A DNA stretch of 64,000 nt from Caldilinea sp. CFX5 (GTDB lineage: Bacteria > Chloroflexota > Anaerolineae > Caldilineales > Caldilineaceae). A program made the translations under genes and the position numbers. Below are positions 1 to 8,140 of the stretch, in pieces (within the stretch, counting starts at the first letter, position 1; each line of letters starts with the position of its first letter). Under the pieces are notes generated by a model. That model saw only the letters and a program-made list of their open reading frames with translations, had not been told where the DNA came from and ran no database searches. The stretch covers positions 1 through 64,000 of the forward strand of contig QWII01000032.1 in the NCBI GenBank assembly GCA_021405325.1, in the 5' to 3' direction.

Positions 1-14
1 CAATACCCTCGCCA

Positions 15-1331
15 TTATGGGAGGTTGATAGCGCCAAGTCTGGCGAGTTGAGCTGAAATGTGTTGAATAACAAAGGGTTCCGGTTGTTGGGGGAGCAATT
101 TCAAGGTTTCGGCGACATATTTGAGGCCACGGAAGTGGGCCTTGAGATCGAGGACACTGAAGAGGGGGTGCCGAGGTTGCCAACGCTGGCGCAAGATAGC
201 AGCGAGGTTGACCATGAAAAAAGCCAGGTTGGCGGCATTGGTGACGGGCGTCTCTTTGGTATTCATGAAGTCCTCCAGCCCCCAGTGTTGCTTCGCATCG
301 CGGAAGTTGAACTCGATTTGGAAACGCAAGGTATAGTAGTCGATGAGTTGTGCATACGGCTGGTCAAGATCGCTGCTAAACAGAATGGCGTGAGCGCAAG
401 CCCCCGTGGCACCATTGGTTTTGACGATGATGACAACATTGAGCGTCTGGGCAAAGAGCTTGTGCAAGGCGTTGAACTGATAGATTTCGGTGCAAATGCC
501 CTTCTCAGTGGTATGCTGTCGCCGATAACAGGCCGGTAAGTGCGCATACTTGACCTTTTCGCCATACTTTTTGCGAGCACCCCGTCTGCGGTAGGGGCCA
601 TCGTAGCGGAAAAACAAGGCCGTATTGACCGCCAGTTTGGAAAGCAAGTGGTAGTCACAGCGGCGCACCATCTGCAAGGCAGCATTGTTGCCGAAAGCAC
701 CATCCAACACAACATAGGTAACCTGTATCGTTGTCCCGATCAGTTGCTTGACGGCCTGGAGCAGCGTCAAGATAAAGCGCAGGTAGGCAGAGAGTGGGAC
801 ATCGGCCTTGTTGCGATTCTTGCTGCCTTTGGGGCGACCGCGTTTCGCTTTTGGCGCAGACGGCGCCGACTCAATGACCACCGATGGCGGCGGCGTTTCC
901 GGCCGTACCACCTGACCGATGCGCAATGGATGCGCCGTGCGGGTCCCCACGTTGACCAAGGCCAACGCAAAAAAGGCTAATCCGGGGACGGGCTTGCCAG
1001 CAAGCGACGAGAAGAAACGATCAAGACCATGCGTTTCTCGCCCTGCCTTGGTGACGACCACCTCGTCGCCGGCCAGAATGTACGTTGCCCCGGGTTGGAA
1101 CAGGTACGCCTTGAACAGCAACCAGTGGACTTGCCCCCAGTCCACCGTTGTGTGGTAAAAACGCTGTATGGTCCGATAGCTGCCGCCGGCCCCGCTCCAG
1201 CGGGCAATGCCCAGCATCGTGACCCGGCCTGTCATCGCTAGCAGCGCCAAGATTATCCGATTCAATTGTCGCCGCCTCGTTGCTGTCAAGACTGGCGTCA
1301 AGCATTGTAACAGTGCTAAAATGTCGATCAT
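15..1331 (-). CDS. IS4-type DDE transposase
   Basis: Encodes a 438-residue DDE transposase that would cut and rejoin the ends of its own insertion sequence. The first catalytic Asp is in a GDEVVVTK segment near residue 90, the second in VVLDGAF near residue 210. The C-terminal part carries the IS4 signature Y-x2-R-x3-E-x6-K within YTLRFQIEFNFRDAKQ. A basic linker (KRGRPKGSKNRNK) lies between the first and second catalytic regions. The ATG at 1331 starts just inside a 12-bp inverted repeat. The frame is intact with no internal stop, so the enzyme may still be active. The distal end of the element lies beyond the window start, so the full element and its target duplication cannot be seen. Confidence 0.88.
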   Translation of the reverse strand: MIDILALLQCLTPVLTATRRRQLNRIILALLAMTGRVTMLGIARWSGAGGSYRTIQRFYHTTVDWGQVHWLLFKAYLFQPGATYILAGDEVVVTKAGRETHGLDRFFSSLAGKPVPGLAFFALALVNVGTRTAHPLRIGQVVRPETPPPSVVIESAPSAPKAKRGRPKGSKNRNKADVPLSAYLRFILTLLQAVKQLIGTTIQVTYVVLDGAFGNNAALQMVRRCDYHLLSKLAVNTALFFRYDGPYRRRGARKKYGEKVKYAHLPACYRRQHTTEKGICTEIYQFNALHKLFAQTLNVVIIVKTNGATGACAHAILFSSDLDQPYAQLIDYYTLRFQIEFNFRDAKQHWGLEDFMNTKETPVTNAANLAFFMVNLAAILRQRWQPRHPLFSVLDLKAHFRGLKYVAETLKLLPQQPEPFVIQHISAQLARLGAINLP

Positions 1332-1391
1332 GGGCTTTCGTGGCTCCTTGAGTTGTAGTTTTGATCGACATCAACTCTACCACGAAAGCCC
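1332..1391. repeat. 12-bp inverted repeat at the transposase 5' side
   Basis: GGGCTTTCGTGG at 1332-1343 is repeated in perfect inverse at 1380-1391. It brackets the leader immediately upstream of the transposase start. It may mark the IS end or form a hairpin in the transposase mRNA leader. The matching terminal repeat would be left of base 1. Confidence 0.55.
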
Positions 1392-1432
1392 TTTTCTTTC
1401 CCTTTTTACGCCTCGTCTTTTTGGCGAAGGTA

Positions 1433-1461
1433 TTGTTTTGTTACGAAAGTTGTCGTATAAT
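1433..1461 (+). promoter_or_regulatory. Putative sigma-70-type promoter for the dedA-like gene
   Basis: TTGTTT at 1433-1438 and TATAAT at 1456-1461 are separated by 17 bases, a near-consensus promoter on the plus strand. It would give a leader of about 150 bases before the DedA start at 1619. The site lies just outside the IS inverted repeat, so the insertion may have changed what sits upstream of it. Confidence 0.55.
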
Positions 1462-1529
1462 AGCTGTTATGCTAGGGCGAAAATTTGCCATTTTGCTGGA
1501 AACTCATACAATCTGTGGGTTTGTTGACG

Positions 1530-1554
1530 GCTCCCACGGCGCAAAGCCGTGAGC
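1530..1554. other. Hairpin in the dedA leader, possible IS200/IS605-type relic
   Basis: CACGGC (1535-1540) pairs with GCCGTG (1546-1551) around a 5-base loop, and flanking GCTC/AGC lengthen the stem imperfectly. The wording resembles the subterminal hairpin at right ends of some IS200/IS605 elements, but no TnpA or TnpB coding remnant is next to it. It could equally be a 5'-leader structure. Confidence 0.3.
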
Positions 1555-1618
1555 TTCTACGGTTTTACAACCGATGCCATGCCGTCGCTTGTCGATATCG
1601 CGAATCGTTGGAACCATT

Positions 1619-2425
1619 ATGGAAACAATTATCGAGTTTGTAAAGGAACTTTGGGCAACCGTTCACAGTGGCGGCTGGCCGGAGTTAGGGGTATGGAGCT
1701 ATGTACTGCTGGCGTTGCTGGTGGCGACGGAAGGCCCGGTCAGCACATTACTAGGCGCCGCTGCGGCTGCCGCCGGCATTTTAGATATTCGGATTGTCTT
1801 TCTCGCCGCCTTTCTCGGCAATGTTCTTGGCGATTGCCTTTGGTACTCCCTTGGGTATGTCAATAATCTACAATCGATCTACCGTTGGGGGCGTTGGTTA
1901 GGGCTACGAAGCCACCACCTGGATCGTCTTGAATTGGAAATGCACACCCACGCTACCAAATTGATTGCCCTCTCTAAGTTGGCGATTGGACTGATTATTC
2001 CCACCTTGGTTGCCGCCGGTCTGGCGCGTGTGCCGTGGAAACGGTGGTTTCCCCTGGTGTTGGTGATTGAAGTTGCCTGGACGATTGTCATGGTTAATCT
2101 GGGCTACCACAGCGCAGGGGTGATCAAACAACTTGAACGCAGCATTCAATTAGTTGGTGTCATTGCCCTGGTTGCGTTGATTGCGGCCATTGTTTGGTAT
2201 GCACGGCGTGTCTACCGGAAGAGCGAAGAAACCTTCGCCGCCGAGGATGCCTTGGTCAGCAACCAATTGTCGGCCTTGCCGCTCCTGTCGCGTGACCCAA
2301 TGTTGCCGACCCCTGCTACTAACCATCAGCAGAACACGTTTGCTCTCTCCACCGCGACAGCCCGCAAAGAATTGCCCAAACCGAAAAACCGTAAAGTCCA
2401 GTTTGTTTTAGAAGAAGCAGCGTAG
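1619..2425 (+). CDS. DedA-family membrane protein
   Basis: A polytopic membrane protein of the DedA/SNARE-associated (PF09335) family. These are undecaprenyl-phosphate or phospholipid flippase-like proteins that support envelope homeostasis. The ATG at 1619 was preferred over one at 1574 because the family's N-terminal helix (ELWATVHSGG) begins right after it. It encodes 268 residues. Family features are ATEGPVSTLLGAAAAA, a GNVLGDCLWYSLGY stretch, and the KLAIGLIIPTLVAAGL re-entrant segment near residue 125. That segment lacks the basic residue seen in canonical DedA proteins. A hydrophilic tail of about 60 residues is unusual. A good promoter lies 160 bases upstream. The gene converges on the P-loop gene at 2538. 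Confidence 0.8.
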   Translation: METIIEFVKELWATVHSGGWPELGVWSYVLLALLVATEGPVSTLLGAAAAAAGILDIRIVFLAAFLGNVLGDCLWYSLGYVNNLQSIYRWGRWLGLRSHHLDRLELEMHTHATKLIALSKLAIGLIIPTLVAAGLARVPWKRWFPLVLVIEVAWTIVMVNLGYHSAGVIKQLERSIQLVGVIALVALIAAIVWYARRVYRKSEETFAAEDALVSNQLSALPLLSRDPMLPTPATNHQQNTFALSTATARKELPKPKNRKVQFVLEEAA

Positions 2426-2438
2426 GTGGGACAGAGGT

Positions 2439-2494
2439 GGATTCAGGTAACGCGGATTATCGTTTTGGTAAAATAATCCGCGTTACCTGAATCC
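2439..2494. terminator. 22-bp perfect palindrome between convergent genes
   Basis: Bases 2439-2460 and 2473-2494 are perfect inverse complements around a 12-base loop. Position between two convergent genes suggests a bidirectional terminator, although there is no long T run. Confidence 0.6.
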
Positions 2495-2537
2495 GCGTCT
2501 GTCGATTGCACCCGATGTTGACGAGTCAGCAGATACG

Positions 2538-3038
2538 CTACGACGCACCCGTCCGTTTTCGTTTCTGTTTGCGTCGTTCGGTGCGGGTGGGTCGTTCCTC
2601 TGGGGGAGGCGCCGGCGCCGCCGGCAGGGCGCTACCGGTGGCATTATCCGGCGCTAGCGGCTGGTCGGCGTGGCGAATGCGTTGTTGCTGCAAAAATGCC
2701 TCGGTGATCCGCCAAACGGTCTCTGAGGTAAGCGCTGCGGTGTCAATTTTGAGGTCGGCATGGTCACGCGCATGGGCCAGGCAGCTTTGCTCCATTTGTA
2801 GATTGGCGGCGTCCCAGGTAACATCCGGGCGACGTTGGCGTTGTATTTCCAGGCTGGCATCCAAATAGATCAAGACACTGGTGCGGTCGAACTGTTGCCA
2901 TAAGGTAAGGACGTTGCTATGTTCCTGGCTCACGGCGCGGGCATTGTACCCGGCCTGCCGCAGACGAGCCACCAGCGTCGATTTTCCACTGGCGCTCACC
3001 CCCACAACTTTGATTACTGGTAATTGTACTTCACCCAA
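2538..3038 (-). CDS. P-loop nucleotide kinase-like protein
   Basis: A 166-residue P-loop NTPase. Walker A is GVSASGKST at residues 13-21, followed by a RLRQAGY segment typical of small kinases (shikimate/adenylate-kinase-like, AAA_33 type). A short Walker-B-like VLIYLDAS strand and an RQRRPDVTW segment fit a phosphotransfer lid. The substrate cannot be told from the sequence. The C-terminus is a Pro/Arg/Lys-rich low-complexity tail. The start is a TTG at 3038, with GGGAGG twelve bases upstream and no in-frame ATG before the P-loop. It follows the phosphatase gene by 32 bases and is probably co-transcribed with it, hinting at a shared signalling role. Confidence 0.65.
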   Translation of the reverse strand: MGEVQLPVIKVVGVSASGKSTLVARLRQAGYNARAVSQEHSNVLTLWQQFDRTSVLIYLDASLEIQRQRRPDVTWDAANLQMEQSCLAHARDHADLKIDTAALTSETVWRITEAFLQQQRIRHADQPLAPDNATGSALPAAPAPPPEERPTRTERRKQKRKRTGAS

Positions 3039-3070
3039 GTTGTCTGATTCCCTCCCACAGTCCGGACTCT

Positions 3071-3787
3071 TTAGATCGGAAAGCGCATAAACAGCCGACG
3101 CACGGCGTCCTGCTGCTGTTGTGCCAGCAATTTGACGACCAAAATCGTGGCGTCATCATGCGGGCGGTTTTCATCGAGTCGTAATGTTTCGGCCAAAATG
3201 GCGTCGGCGACAGTTTGCGCATCGCGTTCACCGTAGGGGTCAATCATTTCCAGCAACTGGGGCAGGTCGAGGCGATGACCGGTCCGCACTCCGGCTGCCC
3301 ACACGCCATCGGTAAAGGCTAACACACTCATCGACGCTTCCAGCGGCAACTCCGTAATCGAAGGTTTCGTATGGCGGTAGATGCCCACGGCGTTGGATGC
3401 TTCATCCAGCCAGGTTAATTCTCCCTGTCGGCGCAGCAGTACCGGACAGCGGGCATTGCGGCTGATGACCAACGTATTCGTCACTAGATCAACGCTGATG
3501 ATCGTCAATTCAGCGCTGACCTTGCCGCTGCGTTCCAGGTGGAGATAGTCATGGGTGGCGCGGGCAACAGCCCCATCACGCACGCCTTCGGCCAGCAGAC
3601 TGATGGCTTTGCGCACCACAATGTTGCTGATCGCTTTGGCGCTGCGCCCGCTGCGTTGTCCATCGGCCATGACTAGACTAACACCGCCGCGCGGGCGTTC
3701 CACCACTTCGACGGTGTCACCGCTTTCCTCAGTGGCATATTTGTTAATCTTGGCAACCGCCAGTTGCGCTTCGATTCGTAGCGGCAT
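3071..3787 (-). CDS. SpoIIE/PP2C-type serine phosphatase
   Basis: A 238-residue protein of the SpoIIE-type PP2C fold (PF07228), which removes phosphate from Ser/Thr of partner-switching regulators. Metal-binding aspartates are in the VMADGQRSGRSAKAISN motif (the family DGxGHGxxA site), the LAFTDGVW strand and the terminal RPHDDATILVV motif. No receiver, PAS or GAF sensor domain is attached, so input must come from a partner. The ATG at 3787 was preferred over a TTG at 3835. A nested palindrome separates it from the upstream hydrolase gene. No anti-sigma or STAS partner is adjacent. Confidence 0.75.
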   Translation of the reverse strand: MPLRIEAQLAVAKINKYATEESGDTVEVVERPRGGVSLVMADGQRSGRSAKAISNIVVRKAISLLAEGVRDGAVARATHDYLHLERSGKVSAELTIISVDLVTNTLVISRNARCPVLLRRQGELTWLDEASNAVGIYRHTKPSITELPLEASMSVLAFTDGVWAAGVRTGHRLDLPQLLEMIDPYGERDAQTVADAILAETLRLDENRPHDDATILVVKLLAQQQQDAVRRLFMRFPI

Positions 3788-3840
3788 AGGCTCTGCATCC
3801 CCGTTAGGCTGAGTGAGCTTATTAGTAGGCCGCAATCACA

Positions 3841-3967
3841 AACCAGGTTTGGCTCATCTACGGAAAGTGTGAACACCGGTCAGGTTTCCAAAACCTGACC
3901 GGTGTGGCGGGTCGAAACCTCACACTTTCTGTAGATGAGCGACCAGGTTTTTGCCAGAAACCTGGTT
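3841..3967. repeat. Nested double palindrome in an intergenic gap
   Basis: An inner perfect 15-bp stem (3873-3887 with 3891-3905) sits inside an outer 20-bp stem with one mismatch (3852-3871 with 3921-3940). Further out, AACCAGGTTT at 3841 pairs with AAACCTGGTT at 3958-3967. It lies between two tandem minus-strand genes and is probably the terminator of the dienelactone hydrolase gene. Confidence 0.7.
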
Positions 3968-3996
3968 TGTCGCTCAACGGCGTTGCGGTCTACTGA

Positions 3997-4788
3997 TTAT
4001 AGATTCTTGGCGAGGAAGGTGAGAAATTCTTGCCAGGCTTCCCCCTGTGCGCCGCCGGCCCGAATGCCTTCGATGCTTTCGACAAAGGCATGGCCCTGCC
4101 CCGGATAGATTGTGATCTGGTTGGTGACGCCGGCGGTATTCAATGCCTGCTGGAACGTTTGCACCTCAGCGATGGGAATGCCTTGATCCGCTTCGCCAAA
4201 GATGCCCAGTACCGGCCCAGGTAACTTCTGCAATTTCGTCGGATCAGTGATGAGGCTGCCGTAGAAGATCCCAGTGGCCGCCACGCGGTCATTGTGCAGG
4301 CTATATTCCAGCGCCTTGCCGCCGCCATAGCAAAAGCCCATAACCATGATCCGGTTGGGATCGACCGCCGGTTGGGCTGCCAGCCAATGAAAGACGGCAT
4401 CCAGATCGGTATTCACCTGGGCGGCGTCAGTCGTCATTGCCAAATAGATCGCACGCGGAATCCAATTGGTCACCTGGCTGCGATAGGTGTCGGGCGCCAC
4501 GACCACATAGCCTTCTGCGGCCAGCGCCGCCGCTTTACCGTTGATCGCGGGCTTCATGCCCCAAAACTCATGGATCATGATCACCGCCGGGTGCGGTCCA
4601 TCCCCACGGGGTTGGGCCACAAAAGCGCCCACCGCCGGGCCATTCGGGTTCTCGATCCAGGTGTTGACCAGCGCATCGATCCGGCCCCGATCCAGCCACC
4701 GATCCACGACAACTGAGCTAACCAGAACGAGCACCAGCAGCCCGATGATGCTCAGAACAATCAAGCCGATCCGTTTGACAAGTCGCAT
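3997..4788 (-). CDS. Dienelactone hydrolase-family protein, membrane-anchored
   Basis: An alpha/beta hydrolase of the dienelactone hydrolase family (263 residues). The nucleophile is Cys in GFCYGGG near residue 153. The acid lies in GEADQGI and the base in GQGHAF near the C-terminus. Family members cleave lactones or esters, but the true substrate is unknown. An N-terminal hydrophobic helix (LIVLSIIGLLVLVLVSSVVV) would anchor it to the membrane with the catalytic domain outside. AGGAAGAT precedes the ATG at 4788. It is the last gene before a palindromic terminator. Confidence 0.85.
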   Translation of the reverse strand: MRLVKRIGLIVLSIIGLLVLVLVSSVVVDRWLDRGRIDALVNTWIENPNGPAVGAFVAQPRGDGPHPAVIMIHEFWGMKPAINGKAAALAAEGYVVVAPDTYRSQVTNWIPRAIYLAMTTDAAQVNTDLDAVFHWLAAQPAVDPNRIMVMGFCYGGGKALEYSLHNDRVAATGIFYGSLITDPTKLQKLPGPVLGIFGEADQGIPIAEVQTFQQALNTAGVTNQITIYPGQGHAFVESIEGIRAGGAQGEAWQEFLTFLAKNL

Positions 4789-4807
4789 ATCTTCCTCTTT
4801 GGGGTTA

Positions 4808-4882
4808 ATTCGTAGGCGCCCTCGGTTTTTGGCGCAATCAGGGCGCCGGCAAGCGGCGGTTGCCTTTTCGGCGCCTACGAAT
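4808..4882. repeat. 13-bp inverted repeat
   Basis: Bases 4808-4820 pair perfectly with 4870-4882, and the right arm overlaps the last codons of the XRE gene. It shares the word CGTAGGCGCC with the thrC terminator at 59670. It is a likely terminator for the XRE gene. Confidence 0.5.
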
Positions 4883-5222
4883 CGATTTCAACACCGAGTA
4901 TATCGTTAATGCTCACGCGGTAGCAAGCGGCGAGGACGCGCAATTCATCCAGGCTCAACCGGCGCTCTTTATACTCAATGTCGAAGAGCAACTGTTGGGA
5001 GAGACCGGTTTCGGCGGCCAGTGCTTCGTAACTGTAGCCACGCGCCGCGCGCAACTGGCGCAAGGTGTTGCTGACACGCGTGCGCGCCAGGGTGCGGATC
5101 GATTGGCGCAACTTCTCCTCGGTGGTATCAATGGGCGTTGTCACCCGTTCTTTGGTGCGTTGCAGGGTGCGCACCGTCTCTTGCAGCCGTTTGACCAGTT
5201 GGTCGTTAAAGAGTTGACTCAT
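4875..5222 (-). CDS. XRE-family helix-turn-helix regulator
   Basis: A 115-residue DNA-binding protein. Residues 57-110 form a Cro/CI-type helix-turn-helix (RGYSYEALAAETGLSQQLLF followed by IEYKERRLSLDELRVLAACY). The N-terminal half is a predicted helical, charged segment (KRLQETVRTLQRTKERV) that may mediate dimer formation. It lies 11 bases after the CorC/HlyC-type gene and is probably its operon partner. The target operator is not evident. Confidence 0.8.
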   Translation of the reverse strand: MSQLFNDQLVKRLQETVRTLQRTKERVTTPIDTTEEKLRQSIRTLARTRVSNTLRQLRAARGYSYEALAAETGLSQQLLFDIEYKERRLSLDELRVLAACYRVSINDILGVEIDS

Positions 5223-5233
5223 GCTATACCTTC

Positions 5234-6607
5234 TTACTCAACCGGCGGGGGTGGTGCAGCAACCGCGTGTTCATCATTTGTGTTGTTCCCCTCCTGGCTT
5301 GCGGGCGGCTCAAGTAAGGTGAGGATCGCCGTATTGACCGCCAGCCCTGCCATGCTTTCCACGGTAAAGTGCACATTGTCATAGGTGACGCTCTCGCCGG
5401 GTTGCACCAGGCGCCCCAGCGCGGTCATGATCAAGCCGCCGACCGTATCCACCTCCGGGCTGGCCAGCTTTAGCCCGTAATGCTGATTTAATTCATCGAG
5501 CAACAGATCGCCGCGTACCCGCAGCGTGCGCGGGCCGATTTCACTAAAGGGCGGAATTTCCACATCAAACTCATCCTGAATCTCGCCGATGATCTCTTCG
5601 ACCAGATCCTCCAACGTGACCAGGCCGGCCGTGCCGCCAAATTCGTCCACCGCCACCGCCACCTGTATATGCTCATGGCGAAAGCGCTCCAACATCTGTT
5701 CCAGCGAAAGCGTTTCCGGCACAAAGATGGTCGGTCGGATTAAGGCGCGCAGGGCGAAGCGTTGTTCGGCTGCCGCCCCCTGCCTTTGCAGATAACGCGC
5801 CAGGTCTTTCACATGCAGGATGCCGACAAGATGGTCGCGATCTTCTTCATAAACCGGATAGCGCGAATGTTGCTCCGCGCGCAACATCGCCATGACCGTT
5901 GACAGGGTGGCATCGACCGGCAGCGCCGCCATGCGTGGTCGCGGCGTCATGACTTGGCCGATGGTGCGCTCGCTAAAATCGAGAACATTTTCCAGATAGA
6001 CTTGCTCTGTGGGGTCGAGCAAGCCGCCTTCGGTGCTCTCCTCGACAATATATTCCAATTCGGCGGAGGAGACCACTCTCGTATTGGCGTCGGTGGTAAA
6101 GCCGAGCAGCCGCAGCAAGCCATTCCCCACCCAATTGAGCACCAGGGTCAACGGGCGAAAGAGCCGGTCGGCAATCGCCATTACATCCGCCAGGCGCACG
6201 GCGGCCTGATCGGCGGCCTGGAGCGCTAACGATTTCGGCACCATCTCTCCTAGTACGACATGAAAGTAGGTCAACAGCGCCACAGCCAGAATGGTGGCAA
6301 GGGTATGGGCCCCGGCAACACCAATGCCCCACGCTTCCAACGGCGTTACCAACCAGTCAGCCAGCACATGTTCGCCATACATGCCAAGACCTAGGCTGGC
6401 AATCGTAATGCCAACCTGGGCGGTGGAGACATAGCGATTCAATAACTCCGGCTGACGTAGAATACTCAACACGCGTTGCGCCGCCGGCGAGCCGCTTTCC
6501 GCCATCTGCGCCACGCGTGCGCGTGGCGCCGCCGCAATGGCAAATTCCGCCGCCACAAAGAGGCCATTCACGGCGATTAGGAAAAGGATGATCAATAAAG
6601 GTATCAC
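5234..6607 (-). CDS. CorC/HlyC-family CNNM-type transporter protein
   Basis: A 457-residue protein with the family order: DUF21/CNNM membrane domain (about residues 1-190), paired CBS domains (about 205-330) and a CorC_HlyC domain (about 345-430). Such proteins take part in magnesium or cobalt homeostasis. Recognisable segments are [20 protein letters not shown], the CBS motif [20 protein letters not shown] and [20 protein letters not shown]. The start is GTG at 6607. A paralogue lies directly upstream at 6704-8056, so this is a tandem duplication. Confidence 0.88.
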   Translation of the reverse strand: MIPLLIILFLIAVNGLFVAAEFAIAAAPRARVAQMAESGSPAAQRVLSILRQPELLNRYVSTAQVGITIASLGLGMYGEHVLADWLVTPLEAWGIGVAGAHTLATILAVALLTYFHVVLGEMVPKSLALQAADQAAVRLADVMAIADRLFRPLTLVLNWVGNGLLRLLGFTTDANTRVVSSAELEYIVEESTEGGLLDPTEQVYLENVLDFSERTIGQVMTPRPRMAALPVDATLSTVMAMLRAEQHSRYPVYEEDRDHLVGILHVKDLARYLQRQGAAAEQRFALRALIRPTIFVPETLSLEQMLERFRHEHIQVAVAVDEFGGTAGLVTLEDLVEEIIGEIQDEFDVEIPPFSEIGPRTLRVRGDLLLDELNQHYGLKLASPEVDTVGGLIMTALGRLVQPGESVTYDNVHFTVESMAGLAVNTAILTLLEPPASQEGNNTNDEHAVAAPPPPVE

Positions 6608-6642
6608 AATGGCCTACCTGGAATTTCCGCCTTGTGGCCGGT

Positions 6643-6701
6643 GCGGTTGCCATAGCGCACGGGCTGCTTGGTAGATGCGGCGCGTGCGCTATGGCAACCG
6701 C
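6643..6701. repeat. 18-bp perfect inverted repeat between CorC paralogues
   Basis: Bases 6643-6660 pair perfectly with 6684-6701. GTAGATGCGG (6671) also pairs with CCGCATCTAC (6699). It lies between two tandem minus-strand genes, as a terminator or processing hairpin. Confidence 0.6.
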
Positions 6702-6703
6702 AT

Positions 6704-8056
6704 CTACTGACTTTCGTTCAAGCGTTCCACCTGCTCCGGCGACAAGGGTAGAGTGACTTCAAGCACCCGATTTTGTTCCATCTTTTCCACCCGCAATGGG
6801 GTTTCGTTGATCGTCACCGCCTCGCCGACCACAGGAATACGACCGAGCGTGCTGGTGATCAGACCGCCGATGGTATCGACCTCTGCCGTTGGTAAATAGA
6901 GTCCCAGTAGGTCGTTCAGATCCGCAATCTGCACCTCGCCGCGCACACGCAGCCGCTGGTCCTCTTGTAAAACTAGCGGCGGATCGTCGGTGTCAAATTC
7001 GTCGGCAAACTCACCGATGATCTCTTCGACCAGATCCTCGATGGTGATCATGCCGGCGGTGCCGCCATATTCATCGATCACAATGGCCACATTGACATGG
7101 CTGCGCTGTAACTGCGCCATCACTTCTTCGATTAACATGGAATCCGGGACAAATTGCGGCGTGTGCAGAATTTTGCGGAGCGCTGTGGTCTGTTCCGCTG
7201 CCGTCAAGGGCGCGCCGTCATAAGCAAGCAGCATGAGATCCTTGAGGTGGACGACGCCGACAATGTTGTCGATGCTCTCTTCATAGAGCGGCAGCCGCGA
7301 GTACGGCGAATTCGCCAGCAGGGCAAAGAGTGCGGGATAGGGGCGATCCAATGGCGCCGCGATCATGCGATTGCGCGGGATCATCGCTTTGCGCGCGGTG
7401 GTATGGCGTAATTGCAGCGTGTTAACGAGCAGCCGTCGCTCCTCTTGATCCAGCACCCCGCCGGCGCTACTCTCCTCGACGACAAAAAGAATCTCCTCCG
7501 GCGAGTGAACATGGCTATGTTCAGTGACGGCCGGCGTCCCAAGCAGCCGCAGCAGGAGTTGACCACTGCCGTTAAAGAGCCAGGTCAAGGGACGAAAGAG
7601 CAGCAGCGACCACTGCATGGGCAAGGAGGTGTAGATGGCAAGTTGTTCGGGGTAGAGAATGCCGATGTTCTTGGGCATCAATTCGCCCAGCACCACTTGA
7701 AAAATGGTGAGCAGCAGCAGGATGACAACAGCGGCAATCGGTTGGGCCACCACCTGGGCGCTCTCGCCAAGCCGGGCCAGATACGGCGCCAACCAGCGGG
7801 TGAGATTGGCTTGGCCGTAAAAGCCCAGAATCAAGCTGGAAAGGGTAATGCCCAGTTGGCAGGCGGCAATGTAGGCATCCAGTTTGTGCGGGTCAACGAT
7901 CGTCGCTAACATGCGTTGGGCGCCCAAATTCCCGTTATCGGCCAGCGCTGCCAGCCGCGCCCGCTGTGCGCTAACCGTGGAAAATTCCGCGGCGACATAA
8001 AAGCCGTTGACCGCAATCAGGAGCGCGATGATAGCAATGACAATGAGTATATCCAT
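6704..8056 (-). CDS. CorC/HlyC-family CNNM-type transporter protein (paralogue)
   Basis: A 450-residue paralogue of the downstream gene with the same DUF21-CBS-CBS-CorC_HlyC layout. Markers are NGFYVAAEFSTVSAQRARLA, SRLPLYEESIDNIVGVVHLK, VAIVIDEYGGTAGMITIEDL and VDTIGGLITSTLGRIP. The ATG at 8056 was chosen because it places the first membrane helix (ILIVIAIIALLIAV) at the N-terminus. An ATG at 8128 would add 24 non-conserved residues. Divergence from the downstream copy is considerable, so the duplication is old or the two were acquired separately. Confidence 0.87.
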   Translation of the reverse strand: MDILIVIAIIALLIAVNGFYVAAEFSTVSAQRARLAALADNGNLGAQRMLATIVDPHKLDAYIAACQLGITLSSLILGFYGQANLTRWLAPYLARLGESAQVVAQPIAAVVILLLLTIFQVVLGELMPKNIGILYPEQLAIYTSLPMQWSLLLFRPLTWLFNGSGQLLLRLLGTPAVTEHSHVHSPEEILFVVEESSAGGVLDQEERRLLVNTLQLRHTTARKAMIPRNRMIAAPLDRPYPALFALLANSPYSRLPLYEESIDNIVGVVHLKDLMLLAYDGAPLTAAEQTTALRKILHTPQFVPDSMLIEEVMAQLQRSHVNVAIVIDEYGGTAGMITIEDLVEEIIGEFADEFDTDDPPLVLQEDQRLRVRGEVQIADLNDLLGLYLPTAEVDTIGGLITSTLGRIPVVGEAVTINETPLRVEKMEQNRVLEVTLPLSPEQVERLNESQ

Positions 8057-8140
8057 ACGCAAAAGCCGCCCGCTATCCGGTGTAGACAGTGGGACAGTAA
8101 ACCAGCGCAGCAGTACAGACTGACTCACTGTCTTACTGTC

